From the NCBI GenBank assembly GCA_948567375.1, contig OX419757.1:74593836-74657835 (forward strand): 64,000 bases of DNA, given 5' to 3'. The notes below the pieces were generated by a model. It saw nothing but the letters and a program-made list of their open reading frames with translations. It was not told the origin of the DNA and ran no database searches. Origin of the DNA: Lunularia cruciata. Its lineage: Eukaryota > Streptophyta > Marchantiopsida > Lunulariales > Lunulariaceae. Below, in pieces: positions 10,900-23,570 of this stretch; position 1 is the first letter of the stretch, and each line of letters starts with the position of its first letter. Both the position numbers and the translations under genes were made by a program.

Positions 10900-13158
10900 T
10901 AGCCACTCCGTGCATCTTGGACACACATTGCGTGCCATTTTCACACGTGTCATGAATCGGGCGGAAGCCCGAGATATTCTCATTCCATCTGGGGAGGCCA
11001 CGTGGGAGAGCAAGCCTTCACTCTGGACTGAAAGCAAGGCCGCTCTTACTATACCTCAAGGCGGTGACGCCAGCAGATGGTACCCTGCTGTCGAAAACCA
11101 TCAGTCCCCCATCTCTTTCCCTTACCGGCCGTCTACCTCTTTTGACGGCGGAATCTTCCACCACCAAAAGCTTCTTATTTACAGAGGTCCGAGGGTCTCA
11201 TTACCTTCTTTTCGGTTCTGACCTCCCCTCCCCTTCCCTGGATCTTCGACCTCAGAGAATTTCTGCCGAAGGAGAACTTCAAGGGATTCTACGATATCGA
11301 TCGATATTCTGCAACTATGCTGTCTTTCGAGCTTTAGCGGTGGATCTACTGTTTTAATCGTCTCGAATGTAGACCGATAGCTCTCGTTCATCTAACTCAA
11401 GCAGGGGGACATGTGCATTTCGATGGGTCCTCAAATCATGGGACGATCTATCGGTAGGTCCATGATTTTCGTGTCGTAAAAGGAGAATTGATTGAGAAGT
11501 ATCAGATCCTGTGAGGAATGTTCGACAGTTGTAGGTACGATCGGTATCAGTTCTGTATTTGGGGAGCTATAGTAATATCGGAGGATTCGGCGTCTCGTTG
11601 ATATGATCCCGTTCAAGGAATTTTAAATAATACTCTTGGTTGGAGCTCGAGCTTGGGGCTTTACATCCTTGCGACCTTGGACCAGACTCAAAGGTCAAGC
11701 AATTCATTCGTAGGGTGCTCCGAACTGCTTCTCATGATTTGAATTTTCTTTATTGGGCATCGAACGCAAGATCGAGACAGACGGATACTATATGCCTTCC
11801 TCACATGCGCGGGGATACTTCGACTTAAGTCTGATCTTCCTTCTATCAATGAGCTCGAGGTATATCAAACTACTACCTTCACTTGAGAATCTTGTGTACC
11901 GTTTCATCTGGTCCTACGATCCTATGCATCTCTCCCTGCAGCCTCAACTGCGGCACTTCTGTGTACACATGCATGTGTATTTCTGAATAGTTCTTACAGT
12001 AGATTTGCAAGCTAGAGGTGTATATCAGGAAGAAGCTGGAAAATGTGGCATACGAGCGATCTCAGATATTGTGAGCTCGAGGAAGAGTATGATAACTCAC
12101 GTGAGGTGAATCCTCACGTGCATGCAGAGACTTGTAGCGAACTTATTTCTTGTCAAGAAAGTTCGCCTTCCTTGATAACTCTATTGCGGCTGCTGGTAGT
12201 AATATATCTGACGGACAGATATGCCTGTAGCAAAATGCAGGTGATAATTCTTAGCTTCTACAGAAACGCACGTTCAGTAGGAGCGTACAAATCAAATGCA
12301 GTAGTACTCTAGGCCTCCAAAGCTATCATGATCGATTTCTTCGTAGTCGTCCAGGACTCCACATACCTCCAGTGATCTTGATTCTTGCCTCAAGTACGTG
12401 AGCTAAGTGGGATCCTACTTAGTACGCCTTTACTCTAGAATATTTCTTTCTTGTGGCGTAGAGGGAAGCTTACGAAGAGCAGATCTAAGTAATTGACTTC
12501 ACAAAGCTGCACCAGTTGGTTTGCAATGAACCACAATGCTGTAATTGGAATTTCTACAGCCAAAACAAATCAAGAATGTTCAGTAGCTGTAGCCCTTAGG
12601 CTAGGTAGTCGTCTGCGACCAAATCACATTCAATATTCGCTTCCCTAATTTCTAGAATTTCTATCACGGAGGAACAGTGGGGATCAAGGCCTAGGTTACA
12701 TTGCAAATACTTCAGCAGCTAACCAATGCATGTGCCGACCTTGAGATCTCCACTATCCACGGAAAGGAGCACTACACCATTCCAGCAATCAGTTTCTATG
12801 TTCAAATTCGTCTTGGTCAAAGGAAAGGAGCTGGTTCAAAACTCCTGGCCCTCTTCTTGCGGTACGTATGCAGCCAAAAATCTAAGTAAGTTTACTAGAA
12901 TGGAAATCTGGATCAAATCGGTTCTTTCTCGTCAATCTTGTTAGCGATGAACTCGTTTCAGCGGAATTCTCCTTGATGGATGAACTTGAGGAAGCGGCTT
13001 TGGATATCAAGGCCTGACTAGGAGTTCTTGAAGTGTGGTTCAATCTTGAGGTTCGGAATCCGATAAGGTTGCAAAATTGTTTAAGAATCAGAACAAGATA
13101 ATGTAGGAATCCTTTCGACGACTGAAACCAAATTTAGTGTATCTTATGTTTGATGCAG
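10900..13158 (+). promoter_or_regulatory. probable promoter and long 5' leader of the bHLH gene
   Basis: This 2.2-kb stretch lies directly upstream of the large bHLH exon and is less AT-rich than the surrounding intergenic DNA. A C/T-rich tract near 11100-11260 resembles plant 5' leaders. The CAG at 13156-13158 is a good splice acceptor, so at least one intron probably lies here. I could not identify the upstream exon. The short frames (e.g. 12043-12312, 12701-12944) show no family motif. Confidence 0.35.
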
Positions 13159-15382
13159 GACTTTGGACGTTGCCCATAGCAGTCAAGATTTCTACTGCTA
13201 TACTGATTTTCCATCTTACACTTCATCGATCATGCAGCCCTTCAACTACAATGAGGGAGTTTTCTGTCAACCAGATATAGGACACTACAACGACAGTCAG
13301 GAGCTTCAAACGATGGCCGATCCCACGATGAACAACGTCCTTCTCGGCTTAACTGGTTCACTGGTCACACCACCCAACTACGTTGGGTTTTCCATGGGCG
13401 ATATTCAAACGCTGACAAACCTCAACAACATTAATGGAGATGGCGATATCTCTAACAACCATACCACTCATCCATCAGAAATGGCTTTCCAGGTGGAGGT
13501 AAACCACGGGCTTGATGAGAACAGCCAGCTAATGATGCAGGAGATGCTACACCAACCCGATCAACATCGACAGCATGCTCTGACTAGTGTCTCAACTTGT
13601 CCCGCTCAACTTCTTCAGACATCACAAATGCAGAACTGCTCCAACTTCGACCTCACGGGGAAGAATCCTGGAATCAGGACGTCATGGGAGGAAAGTGTTA
13701 AGTATCTACAAGGTGTGATGATTCAACAGCAGCAAACAAAATTGCAAAATCATGATCAATTTTTTCTGGACAACTTGCGGGGTCTAGCAGCACCTCAAGG
13801 CTTTAATAACTTTGGTGGTTTTGATAAAGGGGATCGAGATAACGGATTCTCGTTAGGTAAGCTGTCCGAGGACCAAACGGAGGTTCTTAGCCTTCTTCAC
13901 CTGCCGCGTACTTCGAGTTCAGCTTCCTCTACGGGACAAGTTTGTTCAGCTGGCCCTGCTCCGGTTCAGCCATCAAACTCCGGGTTTAGAAGATCTGGCC
14001 CAGTGAATTCTTGTCATGTGCCTGGTTTATATGCTTATCCGTCGTTGGACAGAAGCTCACAATACCAAGTCGGTATTCAGACTCCTGCGTTGCAGTACTC
14101 AACACCTCCTTTGTCCAATCTCTTGAATTTCAATTCTGCCCCTGGACCAACGGATAATACAGGAACTTTTGCCTCTGCTTCTCTTCTAAAAGCTCCCTCC
14201 ACAGGCGCCATGGACCTCGAATATGGTCATCACAGCGAGGACCTTTATGGTTCTCAATCAACATCCCACTTCATGGAAGTGCCACGACGTTCCAAGAGTG
14301 GATCTCTATCTGGAAAGCTAGTGTCTGATGAGCCAAAACCATTACATCACTTTGCCACCGAGAGGCAAAGGCGGGAGCATCTAAATGAAAAGTATCAGAT
14401 GCTGCGATCTTTGGTTCCCAATCCCACAAAGGTACCTCATATCCAGCTAGGCCTCATGTTTGTGTGTTGCTAGATGCTTTAGAGTTGGTCATTTTCCGAC
14501 AGATTTACAGAGTAACTCTGCATATTAAACTCTGAATATTAAACAGTGAATATTAAACTCTGGATAAATGCATGTACATGTTGATAGCAATGAAAGTTCC
14601 CTTTGAACATGGGTAGTGAAATAAGTCGCCTGATCGAAATTGCCTGTTTCTCGATGTTTTTCTTTCCTGTTCTCTCCTCGGAACTCGGTTAGCTAATCAT
14701 TATCCTTAAAACTTGGTGCACACGTAGGCCGATCGGGCGTCCATTGTAGCAGATGCCATCAACACCATACAAGATTTGAAAAGGCAAGAAGAGGATCTGA
14801 TCATGATGGGCAAGGACAGACAAATGCGGAAAAATCTTAAGCTCGAGATGAGAAACAAACGACAGAAAGTGGACGGGAGCTGCGATGTGTTTGAGTTAGA
14901 TCCACGAGGCGAGGCAGACGAATTAACTTTGAAAGTCCAGTGGCTCAAACGGGTTTCAAGACATGGCACAGAAGTTGATGTTCGCATCATATGTGGCGAG
15001 GTTCAAGTCAACATCAGGCAGTTACATATGCCGAAGTTTCTTCTTCGAGTCATGACTGCCCTTGAAACCGAGCTAAAGCTTGACATTCAGGATGCTGGTG
15101 GTGGCGTTATCCACGGCTACGACGTCTACACTTTCAAGTTGAAGGTAATTGTAGATAATAAGGCCTTTCTTTCATTCTGTTGCACACTCATTTATCCACC
15201 TCGGGTTTTTGCATGCCTAAGACGCGTAAAGTGGACCTAGTATGTAGGATATTTGCATCTTAACTTCATATTATTCTTAGATCATGATGAATTTTGTCTG
15301 TCTGCAGATAACAGGAAACTCATGTTCCTTTATGAGCCAGATCATGGCGAAAATAATTGAGATTCTGGAGATGGTCTTCTAA
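13159..15382 (+). CDS. bHLH transcription factor, EAT1/bHLH10-89-91-like
   Basis: A nuclear DNA-binding factor read as exons 13159-14431, 14728-15144 and 15308-15382, both introns phase 0 with GT-AG ends. The product is about 587 aa. The N-terminal ~390 residues are low-complexity, Gln/Asn/Ser-rich and probably regulatory. The basic region HHFATERQRREHLNEKY has the H-E-R triad (His5, Glu9, Arg13) of E-box/G-box binders. It is followed by LVPNPTK, the intron, then ADRASIVADAINTIQDL as helix 2. The C-terminal ~110 residues (EVDVRIICGEVQVNI...FKLKITGNSC) match the ACT-like/BIF domain of the EAT1 clade. The short motif LSLLHLPR (13886-13909) is shared with Arabidopsis bHLH10. That clade controls tapetum and spore-wall programmes in other plants. 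The start is unresolved: the frame is open from the acceptor at 13158, and the first in-frame ATG is at 13232. No frame damage is seen. Confidence 0.85.
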
Positions 15383-16917
15383 CAAGGAGAAGAATGTACT
15401 GCTGCCATGGAAGTGACAAGGTTGAAATACGGATCTATTCAAATATGTTCAGTAGCTATACTCATGCGGCCTATAGTTCTGTGTACAACGCTCAATTCTT
15501 CGGTCTAAGCAGTAGATTTACTGATCTTTCTTGACAGCGACGGAAGATTAGAGTGAGTGCAGCGTTTCACCTCGACCCTAAATTAGAGCTCGTAAGGGGA
15601 AGATGATCGCACATATGCAAATGTATCGTAGATGTGTCGGTTCCTATTTGTCATATTTTGTACCGTGTATTTGACAAAGCAATTTTTGGACCGTGACCGG
15701 GGAGTTTGGTCATTTTAAGGACACGGGAGCTGTACAACTAGCTCAGTGCAAACAGTTCAGTGTTTCAATTGTAAATGTATTATTATCAATCATATTCATT
15801 GGCGCACATTCACTGTCTCGTCATTTCTTGGCTCTTTAATTTGTGCACCTTTAAGTTTTGGATTATCCTTTAATTGTAAGCAAAGCAGTTTGTTTCCTTT
15901 AGAATTGGACCCGAATCCCCGAATAATAGTAATATTTGAATCACTCTTGAAATTGTGGCCCAAAAGAAAGTGTTATGGGATCGGGTTTGTACATGAGTTG
16001 TAGCAGAAGTAACCAAGATCGAGTAACAGTGACGCAGCTGCGTATGGGCGGCTTTCCGCTAAAAACTAGTCAGCATCCCCAACGTCTGAACATTCGCGCG
16101 CAGCTACATCCATCAAATCTATGATGGAAGATCATACTAAAGCAATTCTTGCAAAATTCATCTTGTGGGCGAGCATATGCAGAAGACAAGCGAGAAACTC
16201 GCTGCAATGAAGTCACAGAAATTCTTAATCAGTATTTAGTTGCTTCATTACCTCTCTATCCGAAATTTTTGGTATCAACTACCCTGAGGGTTTTGTTGAG
16301 AATCTTACGTGAAGACCTGAAGAGACACACTGAGCTCGGAATGTTCTCCATTCACTTTATATTGAACTAACATTCTACAATAATAGATCTTGATCTACAA
16401 TACCTGTGCGGTGAGAGTCTTAACGCCAGTAGGACGGGAATCAACGTGCGTTACTGGTGCATGTATTGCTGTATTACTATTGAGTTATATGGTTGAGTTG
16501 AGGCTACAGAAGCTGCTGCTTCAGAGAACTTTCCATCTAATTTATTCGCTCACAAGTACACGTACTTCCCCTCAACTCAACTGTTTACGTAGGTGTACAA
16601 GGTTTTGAATACAACAGGACGTCGACCTAATGTAACCTGCCCACCCCGGTTCCAACCATGAATTCTTCAATCTGGATTCTGAAATTGGAGAGTAAGCAAT
16701 AGATCGTGCACACGATTTGCTATCACTTTCGCGCTCATCCTGAAGGTCAGCTGCAGTAGAAATCCGATTGTTTGGATCAAATTCAGTGTATATTTTAGCA
16801 AGAAAGCTAGATGAACTAATTCAGATTGTTGAAGTCCTCAGGTACTCCAATTCATACAGATACAAACGAGAGTATCGATTCTGAAATTCGAGTTAATGCA
16901 AGCACAAATCTACGTAC
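15383..16917. other. intergenic region between convergent bHLH genes
   Basis: It contains the 3' UTR of the plus-strand bHLH gene and the unresolved 3' end of the minus-strand one. No further gene is supported. The last exon of the minus-strand gene probably lies between about 16600 and 16885, but several acceptors are possible. Confidence 0.5.
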
Positions 16918-18455
16918 CTTCGCCTGAAACTTGTAGCTAGTTTTGGTTTCGTCTGTTGAAATAAGGGATTGCAAAACCATGAGGGGTAGGTCCTGAAACA
17001 TTTCCAGTAGACGTAGCAGCTGATTGGTTGGCCTTTTCTCTGTGTTCACTGTGACATTGACGGCTTTCAGAATCTGTACTTCAACTTCCCCAACCGAGGA
17101 TTTAATGCTAGCATGAAATTGCCCATAAGTTCCATCTTCGACATCTATGTGTGGAACGTCTGTCAGTGAGTTCAGGCTAGAATTTGCAGAGTCAAGAATT
17201 TCGAAATCTGTCGTTAATTTTGTAGTAGATTGAGATATTGCAAAATTCCGCTGGCACCTCTCTTCTTGCAGCCTTTGAACCAAGTTCTCCAAGTCATGAA
17301 TCAGGTTGACAGCCGCAGCAAGCACTGTTGCTTGATCAGTCTGCGTACACATTCTCACCATTAGAGCCACCAATCAGGTTCCTATTGATTGCCTATATGC
17401 TTGCCAAAATAAGAGAAGAGATGATCTCAACACAAAACTTAAAACAAGATTACAGTACTAAGTATCAAGTGTCTAGCAGGACTATGGTGGGCTATATATC
17501 AGTCAAGAGCTCGAGATTGAATGTTATTTTATCCGAAAATTCTGCTGTTCAGAAATCCAACTACAGTATGGAAAAACTCAAAGCACAGGATCTTAACTAG
17601 TCAATAAGAACTAAAGTTTTTGTGGCGAAAGACATATGAATCTAGCTATAAGTGATACAAAGCTGAGGAATCAAATTTGGAATTTTTAATGAGGTTTGTT
17701 TCACTCACCTTCGGAATGTACGATGGAGGAATGGCATCTTTCAACTTTGAGAGATATTTGCTCATAAGTTTTCTACGATGCCTCTCAGCGAGAATGTGAC
17801 TTGTACGGTGGACGTACTTCAAGCTCTTACTTGTGTGTCCTTTACATAATATCGCTGAGCCCGGTCTTCGGAACCTCACTGCTTTCTCATGGCAAAGAGA
17901 TCCGGAACCTCTTGACCACCTTTGTGGTTTTATCTGGCCCTTTTCAGTGGAAAATGAGCTCTCAAACAAAGTTCCATAAGTGAGAATTTTCTTGCTCTGG
18001 AACTTTAAGGTGGATACAGGTGGATCCAGAGACAACGGAATTCCACAACCAACTGAACCTTTATGTGAGAGAGTACGTCCTGTCACCAATGACTCAGTCA
18101 TGTTTTCAAGTTCGGCCGATTCTGAAGCTTGTTTCATCGAAGCTTCAGAATGAGCTGAAGCTTTCGACGAGCTACTGAGAACAGAAGTTTCTCTATCTAT
18201 AGCACTTGCAGGTGCTACCAATCCAGTATCATGACAGACCGTGTGCTGCAGGTTATGAAGACAGGAACGGGACCAGGGCTCATTGTCAATGTCCGAACCT
18301 GGAGAATCTGAAACTGTAATGTTTAAATTCTCACCTACATTACGTCGTGCGCTAAAGCCAATGAAATCCATCAGACTTCCAATGTGACTGCTGCCTTTAG
18401 GACATGATAAAAATGTCTTAATGCTGTGTGCATTTTGACTGTACCTCTGCGCCAT
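16918..18455 (-). CDS. bHLH transcription factor, divergent subgroup Ia-like (3' end unresolved)
   Basis: Minus-strand exons 18455-17709 (249 codons) and 17340-16918 (141 codons) join in phase 0 across a 368-bp intron. The start is the ATG at 18455-18453. A Ser-rich N-terminus leads to the basic region SHILAERHRRKLMSKYL, with His, Glu and Arg at the DNA-contact positions. IPPSYIPK, the intron and TDQATVLAAAVNLIHDLENL follow. The SY-[IV]-x-K-x-DQA pattern in the loop is characteristic of subgroup Ia (SPCH/MUTE/FAMA, moss SMF, liverwort SETA). A C-terminal ACT-like domain (about residues 333-390, GEVEVQILKAV...KRPTNQLLRLLE) also fits. A donor at 16917 (AAG|GTACGTAG) implies at least one more exon. 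The basic and helix-1 residues are unusual for Ia, so subgroup placement is tentative while the bHLH call is firm. Confidence 0.8.
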
Positions 18456-19580
18456 CCAGTCTTGTCCGGTTCCTCTACGTCAACCCCGGGCGTTCGATGA
18501 AATCCTTTCACTGTACACTGAGCGGAGAACCCTGCAATCAATATTTCATTGTAGAATTCTCTTACCTTTACTCAGCTCAATTGGGCGATCCTTCGAAAAC
18601 GGAGCAAATGGACATCAACGAAATTTCTGTCCTTGCTGGCTTACTGGTTATGTCTCAACACTGGATCAACGTCTCATCACCTCTTCAGTCTTCAGAAATG
18701 GCCTGATATCCAGCTCTTGTTCGCGAAATCAGTCCGAATTCAACTGACTATCAAAACATACATAATCTTAGGGGTCTGTTTGTTCGTAAACGGTAGCTAT
18801 ATTCTTATATCGACCTGCAATCAAGGTCAAGATGTCAACCTCTAGACCATGTGCCTGAATCGAATATTATCGATCTGCGGATGCTCGTATGCCCTTATGA
18901 TATGATATGCGATCGGTGTCTCATACCTGCTAAGTTCCAACATGCGGCCCCCTTTCAAGTAGTTGAACGAGACTAGCTACATCCACTGAGTACTTGCCAC
19001 AAATTCTTGCAGAGAGAAGAGTTGAGATACCTACTAAAGTATCTGTACTACATTCTACCGTGAAGGCCTCAAGACAGCAACAGCTTAGACTCAAAGCCCG
19101 TCTGCAATTGGGAGGCCAGTTCCTATCGTTGAACATTCACGGCAAGATCACTATCTTTCTGCAGCTGTCGTATGACCGTGCTCGTCATAGTAGATGCTAG
19201 ATTAGATCACATTTGCTGATTTCAGTCTGACATCTCTGTCTACTTTCACCTGAAAGTGTGAATCATTCGACGAAAATGCCTGAGAGCCGTGTGAATTTCT
19301 CCTCTTATTTGGGATTTTCAAGCTAAACCGTTGTTCACTCAAAACTTCCTTCTTTAAGTTTCGCCTCATGCTTGTCACGGAGTTGATGAAAGCTCCCTTT
19401 AGATCTAAACCCTGTGCTTTGGGAATTTGGCCACTGCAAACTTGTCTGCTATGAAGTAATTCTAACAAGAAGGTTTGCTAACATCTTGCGCTCGAGCATA
19501 GGGATAGATCGAGCAAACTGACTGCATAACACCGTCCCACGAGATTAAGAATTAGATCATATTAAGTTAATCGCTGCAGG
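18456..19580 (-). promoter_or_regulatory. probable upstream region of the minus-strand bHLH gene
   Basis: About 1.1 kb of moderately GC-balanced DNA directly upstream of the start codon. It is the expected place for promoter and 5' leader. Short minus-strand frames at 18930-19136 and 19202-19468 have no recognised motif and no demonstrable splice connection to the gene. Confidence 0.3.
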
Positions 19581-19605
19581 GGTCCAGTTTCTTTTAAACT
19601 GGACC
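19581..19605. repeat. perfect 10-bp-stem hairpin
   Basis: ggtccagttt and aaactggacc are exact inverted repeats around a 5-base loop (ctttt). The context is intergenic and no function is assigned. Confidence 0.7.
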
Positions 19606-22600
19606 TCGAGTACTTCAGACGAATTCGCAAGCATCTGTCTCAGCCAAGTGTATCCAAATTAGATAGATTAACAAAACTAAATTGGAATTAATTACCTTTT
19701 CTTACAGTGTTAACAAAATGGTGGTTAGAGTATATCTTTAAACTGGAAATAAATTTACAAGAATATATTTTGATGTATATTTGATCTTCTCTTCACTTGA
19801 TCTCTATCTATTTGCTCACTAGGTCCTCTACCCGTGAAAATCTTATCTTGAACAAACACACAGGACACTAGTTTGGAAAGGCAAAAGTTTTATATCGTTT
19901 TAGAGTCCAAGTGATCACAACTTGTCGAAGAGTGTTTGATGAGGTCAAAATGTCCGTCATTTACAAGGGGACTCAATGATGAATTCTGATTCTTGTGCAG
20001 CGCAAAACTAGAAAGTCAACTGAAAAGATAAATGTATGTATTTTTAAAATACTCTTTGTCATATTATTATTATAAATATAAATATTCCATCAGTATCAAA
20101 CCTTGAAGATATACAGAGAAAGCACATTAGATTTCATAAATGTGTTATAGTATATCAATGACTATGTTTATCATTCCAAGGTAACTCCCTGGAAATGCAA
20201 GTACATATGTCATTCTACATATTCTAAGTTTAACTTATTATAATCCAAAGTTCCCAAAATGAATTTTTTCACTAGGTGTAGTTGATTCTCCATAAGTGGC
20301 TGATTTCAATTTCTCAATTCATGTACTCAAAATTGAAAATTTGGAGATAAGGGATATTGGAAAGTGTCTATTTTTTGCTTCAAAGTTGACATATTAAATA
20401 ATAAATTATCTATTTTGGTCAAATATAATTTTATGACTTTATTTTTTTATTTTTTTCATTTCATTCCTAATTAAATTTATATAGATTGATAAATTCAGTT
20501 TTTGTAATTTTTTCTTAAATATTTTCCTCAAAATTATTTAAATTTTTTATACATCTACTAAATTAATAAATATTTATGAAATTGATAAAAACTCAGATAA
20601 TAATTTTTCCAAATTAATCTTTGACTCATGAATGTTAGATTAAATTAATACTCTTCATAATAAGATTGAAAATTATATAATGAAAAATATAAAAATTCCA
20701 ATAGGTCAACATAAAACTTTGTTACAATTATTGCAAAGTTGAATATTTTCTAAATTTAAGTAGTCATGGCAATGCAAATCATGCAAATGGTGCAAATAAT
20801 TCTAGAAAATTGGTATTTAAATTGGATATTTCTGGAAACAAAACTCTAAACTGTGGGTGTGTAAGTGGGAAGTTTTGGTAAAATTATTTTCTCATGGAAA
20901 ATAAGGTAATTTTTATCTTCTAAGGACTTCAATTAAGTAAGTAGCAAAATATGGAAAATATATTATGCAATATCGTGAAGAATTAGCCTAGAATAACTTT
21001 AAGAAATTTTGATTGTCTTTGCCCTTTCTCTCTCTAGGTTCCTATTCAAAACTATATTAAAAACATCAAGAAGATTTAAGGATTGATTTAGTCAAATAAT
21101 GCTTACTGTAAATGCGATATTCTGAACGTCTTATTTTCAAATCTTGTGAGTATTTTAATTTTATCCTTAAAGTTTGAACATCTCTATTCTCCTTGAAATA
21201 TGTGAGTAACAATCGTATTATTTATTTTTCCAAAAAATTTGGTTTATTCATGTAAGAGGAAATCAATTGAAGGTCACTCAGGTGATAACTATTATTTTCC
21301 TCTGAATCATATAAACAGTTCTCATGAAGCTTAAAGTGTAGTTTAGATCACTTTGCCATATATGCAGATCATGAAATATAAAACAAGACTTCATTTATAT
21401 TAAACACCCCTATGTCAGTAGAAAAGGTTGGTGAAAAAATTCAACTTGCATGCAAAATGAAGCATCAAAATTTCCTTTCAGTCCTTGTTATCATAGAAAA
21501 TAAAAAGATAATGTTCAGATGGTCACAGTTGATATTTGATCAGACACAACCTGTTCTGTAATGAGAGTAAACTTTGAAATGCACTTGTACATAGAAGTAA
21601 TTTATTTTATTCTTTTTAGTTTAGTTATTTTTGTGGATTTTTTCGTAAAGAATAATTTCATACTAATTCAAAACTCAGTTTTGGAAGTTCATTCCTTGGT
21701 ACTCATTTCCATCATTCATATCAATTCATCAAGCACCTCAAGTTTGTTGTGAGATGATTTCAATCTATATTTGTTGTAAAGTATTACATGGACATACTAT
21801 GTATAATAAGAAATTTCTTTCCATATTATATTAATCAAGTGAAACAAAATATAGTACTTGAGTGATCTGGGCTTCAGAAGTCTTCCATCAATTGCTTGTC
21901 ACTAGGGAATAGAACTTTTATTCCACGTTAAATTGAACTTAAACTTGTATTTTAAGAAATGTAATATGAAGAGTAAAAAATGTTATTTATACTTTTTTTC
22001 AATATGATTACCTTGTTAATCAACTATTCAGCCTTGTAACTCCCATTAATCAAGTATTCTTATTATGGATTAATCTAAAATATAGATTCCAAATATCAGG
22101 TACACGCAGTTGAAAAAATTATGATAATTAACTCAAATATGAAATATATGAATAATGTGTACCTCATTTTTGATACTTAAATTCTCAGATTTATGAGCTT
22201 AAATATCAGGACAATAATTAGATGCATAGGAAAACAAGAAGGAATGGAAAATTCTAGCAAGCCGGATAGAAGTTCACTTTAAATGACTAAAAATTCTTTC
22301 AAAACAGAATTAAAAATGATGCAAACTATTTACTCCTATTTATGTTATTTCACCACCGCACTTGATTTCTAGAATTTGACATTATATTTAAATATACTCT
22401 CATCATTAAAATTTCAGAAAATGTAATTTGATGATATGAAAGCAAGAGTTGGACGTAAGACTACTTTTTATATTCAAGCATAAAATAATTGAGTACTCTG
22501 TATTTTTAATTTGATTTATCACCATGCGAGGTTAGAATTAATATCAAAGCACCTCAATCTACCTCTAGACTTTGGTACTCAAGCCTTTCTATTTGAAATC

Positions 22601-23149
22601 GAAGTAAACTTGAACAAGATTGACCAAAAATTATACAAATATAAAAAAAAACCCACTCCTCCAAACTCTGCATCCATTGAACTTCTCAATTTAAATACAT
22701 TGTAAAAGAATTAAATACCCAGTAGAAGGTTGAATTTTAAGGTGAATTATAGGTCTGAATAAAAACATTCATATCTTAACTGGTATAACAGGTAAAGAAA
22801 GTCTTATTTATTTTGGATAAAACATACTTCTATGAATATAAATTTCAATTCACATTAAAAAAATGTATATGGAATTGAATAAACTTTATATACAATGTTT
22901 TTTTTTTCAAGATAGAGTTTGTCCTTAACAATCCATATGGAATCTAGTCTACTTGGATACGAAGCAATAATCCTTCTGGTTTGTATAGATATTCTTTTAA
23001 TAAGTCTCAACTGTCTAATCACTGGACAAAAAGATATTAAACATGTTTGACACGACCTATAAGTTAGAGAAACGACACCACACGACTAAATAGACACTAG
23101 TCATCAATGCAATAATAATTGGCAAAGAACCGCAAAATAGAAAGGTAAC
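19606..23149. other. AT-rich gene-free stretch
   Basis: Very AT-rich DNA with frequent stops in all frames. I see no coding motif, LTR or terminal-repeat structure. It may hold old, unrecognisable transposon remains. Confidence 0.5.
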
Positions 23150-23570
23150 AACTTTTTCTAGTTCACTTGTGGGGCTCCCTTTTGATTCTTTGCAATGCAA
23201 TGCATATGACCCCATTTCGATTCTTCTGCATTTGTCTTTAACGGCATCCTTTTTCTAGTTGACTTGTGGGGCTTCCTTTTGATTCTTCCAAAAAATGCAT
23301 ATGGCAATATATTCTTCCTAATTCTGCTGTTGTGGTTCGACCTTCAAGTGGTGTGGTTCACCGAAATCAAACTTGCAAGTATAAAGTGATTCGGTTAGGG
23401 GAATACAACCAATCGCTACAATAGCCGCTCAACCTTCTTGTTGTTGTGGTTCAAGTGACAAGTTCAAACTCCCTTTCTCTTGAGGCCACTTGCCAATTGA
23501 AGCCAGCACTTCGCAACGGGATCAAGCTTGCAAGTATAAAGTGATTCGGTTAGGGGAATACAACATTGGT
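23150..23570 (+). repeat. cluster of direct repeats
   Basis: Two repeat pairs are interleaved. A ~38-bp unit beginning tttttctagttcacttgtgg near 23153 recurs near 23249 with few changes. An exact 38-bp unit (cttgcaagtataaagtgatt...) occupies 23372-23409 and 23527-23564. The spacing of the two pairs differs (about 96 and 155 bp), so this is not one simple tandem array. Confidence 0.75.

Noticed and set aside
12726..12944. ATG-initiated frame as first exon of the EAT1-like bHLH gene
   Set aside because: No similarity to clade N-termini and no clear donor in the right phase to join the acceptor at 13158.
16852..16917. Direct read-through of bHLH exon 2 into a short tail ending in stop
   Set aside because: A strong donor (AAG|GTACGTAG) precedes it, and the tail does not resemble the end of the ACT-like domain. 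The true last exon remains unresolved.
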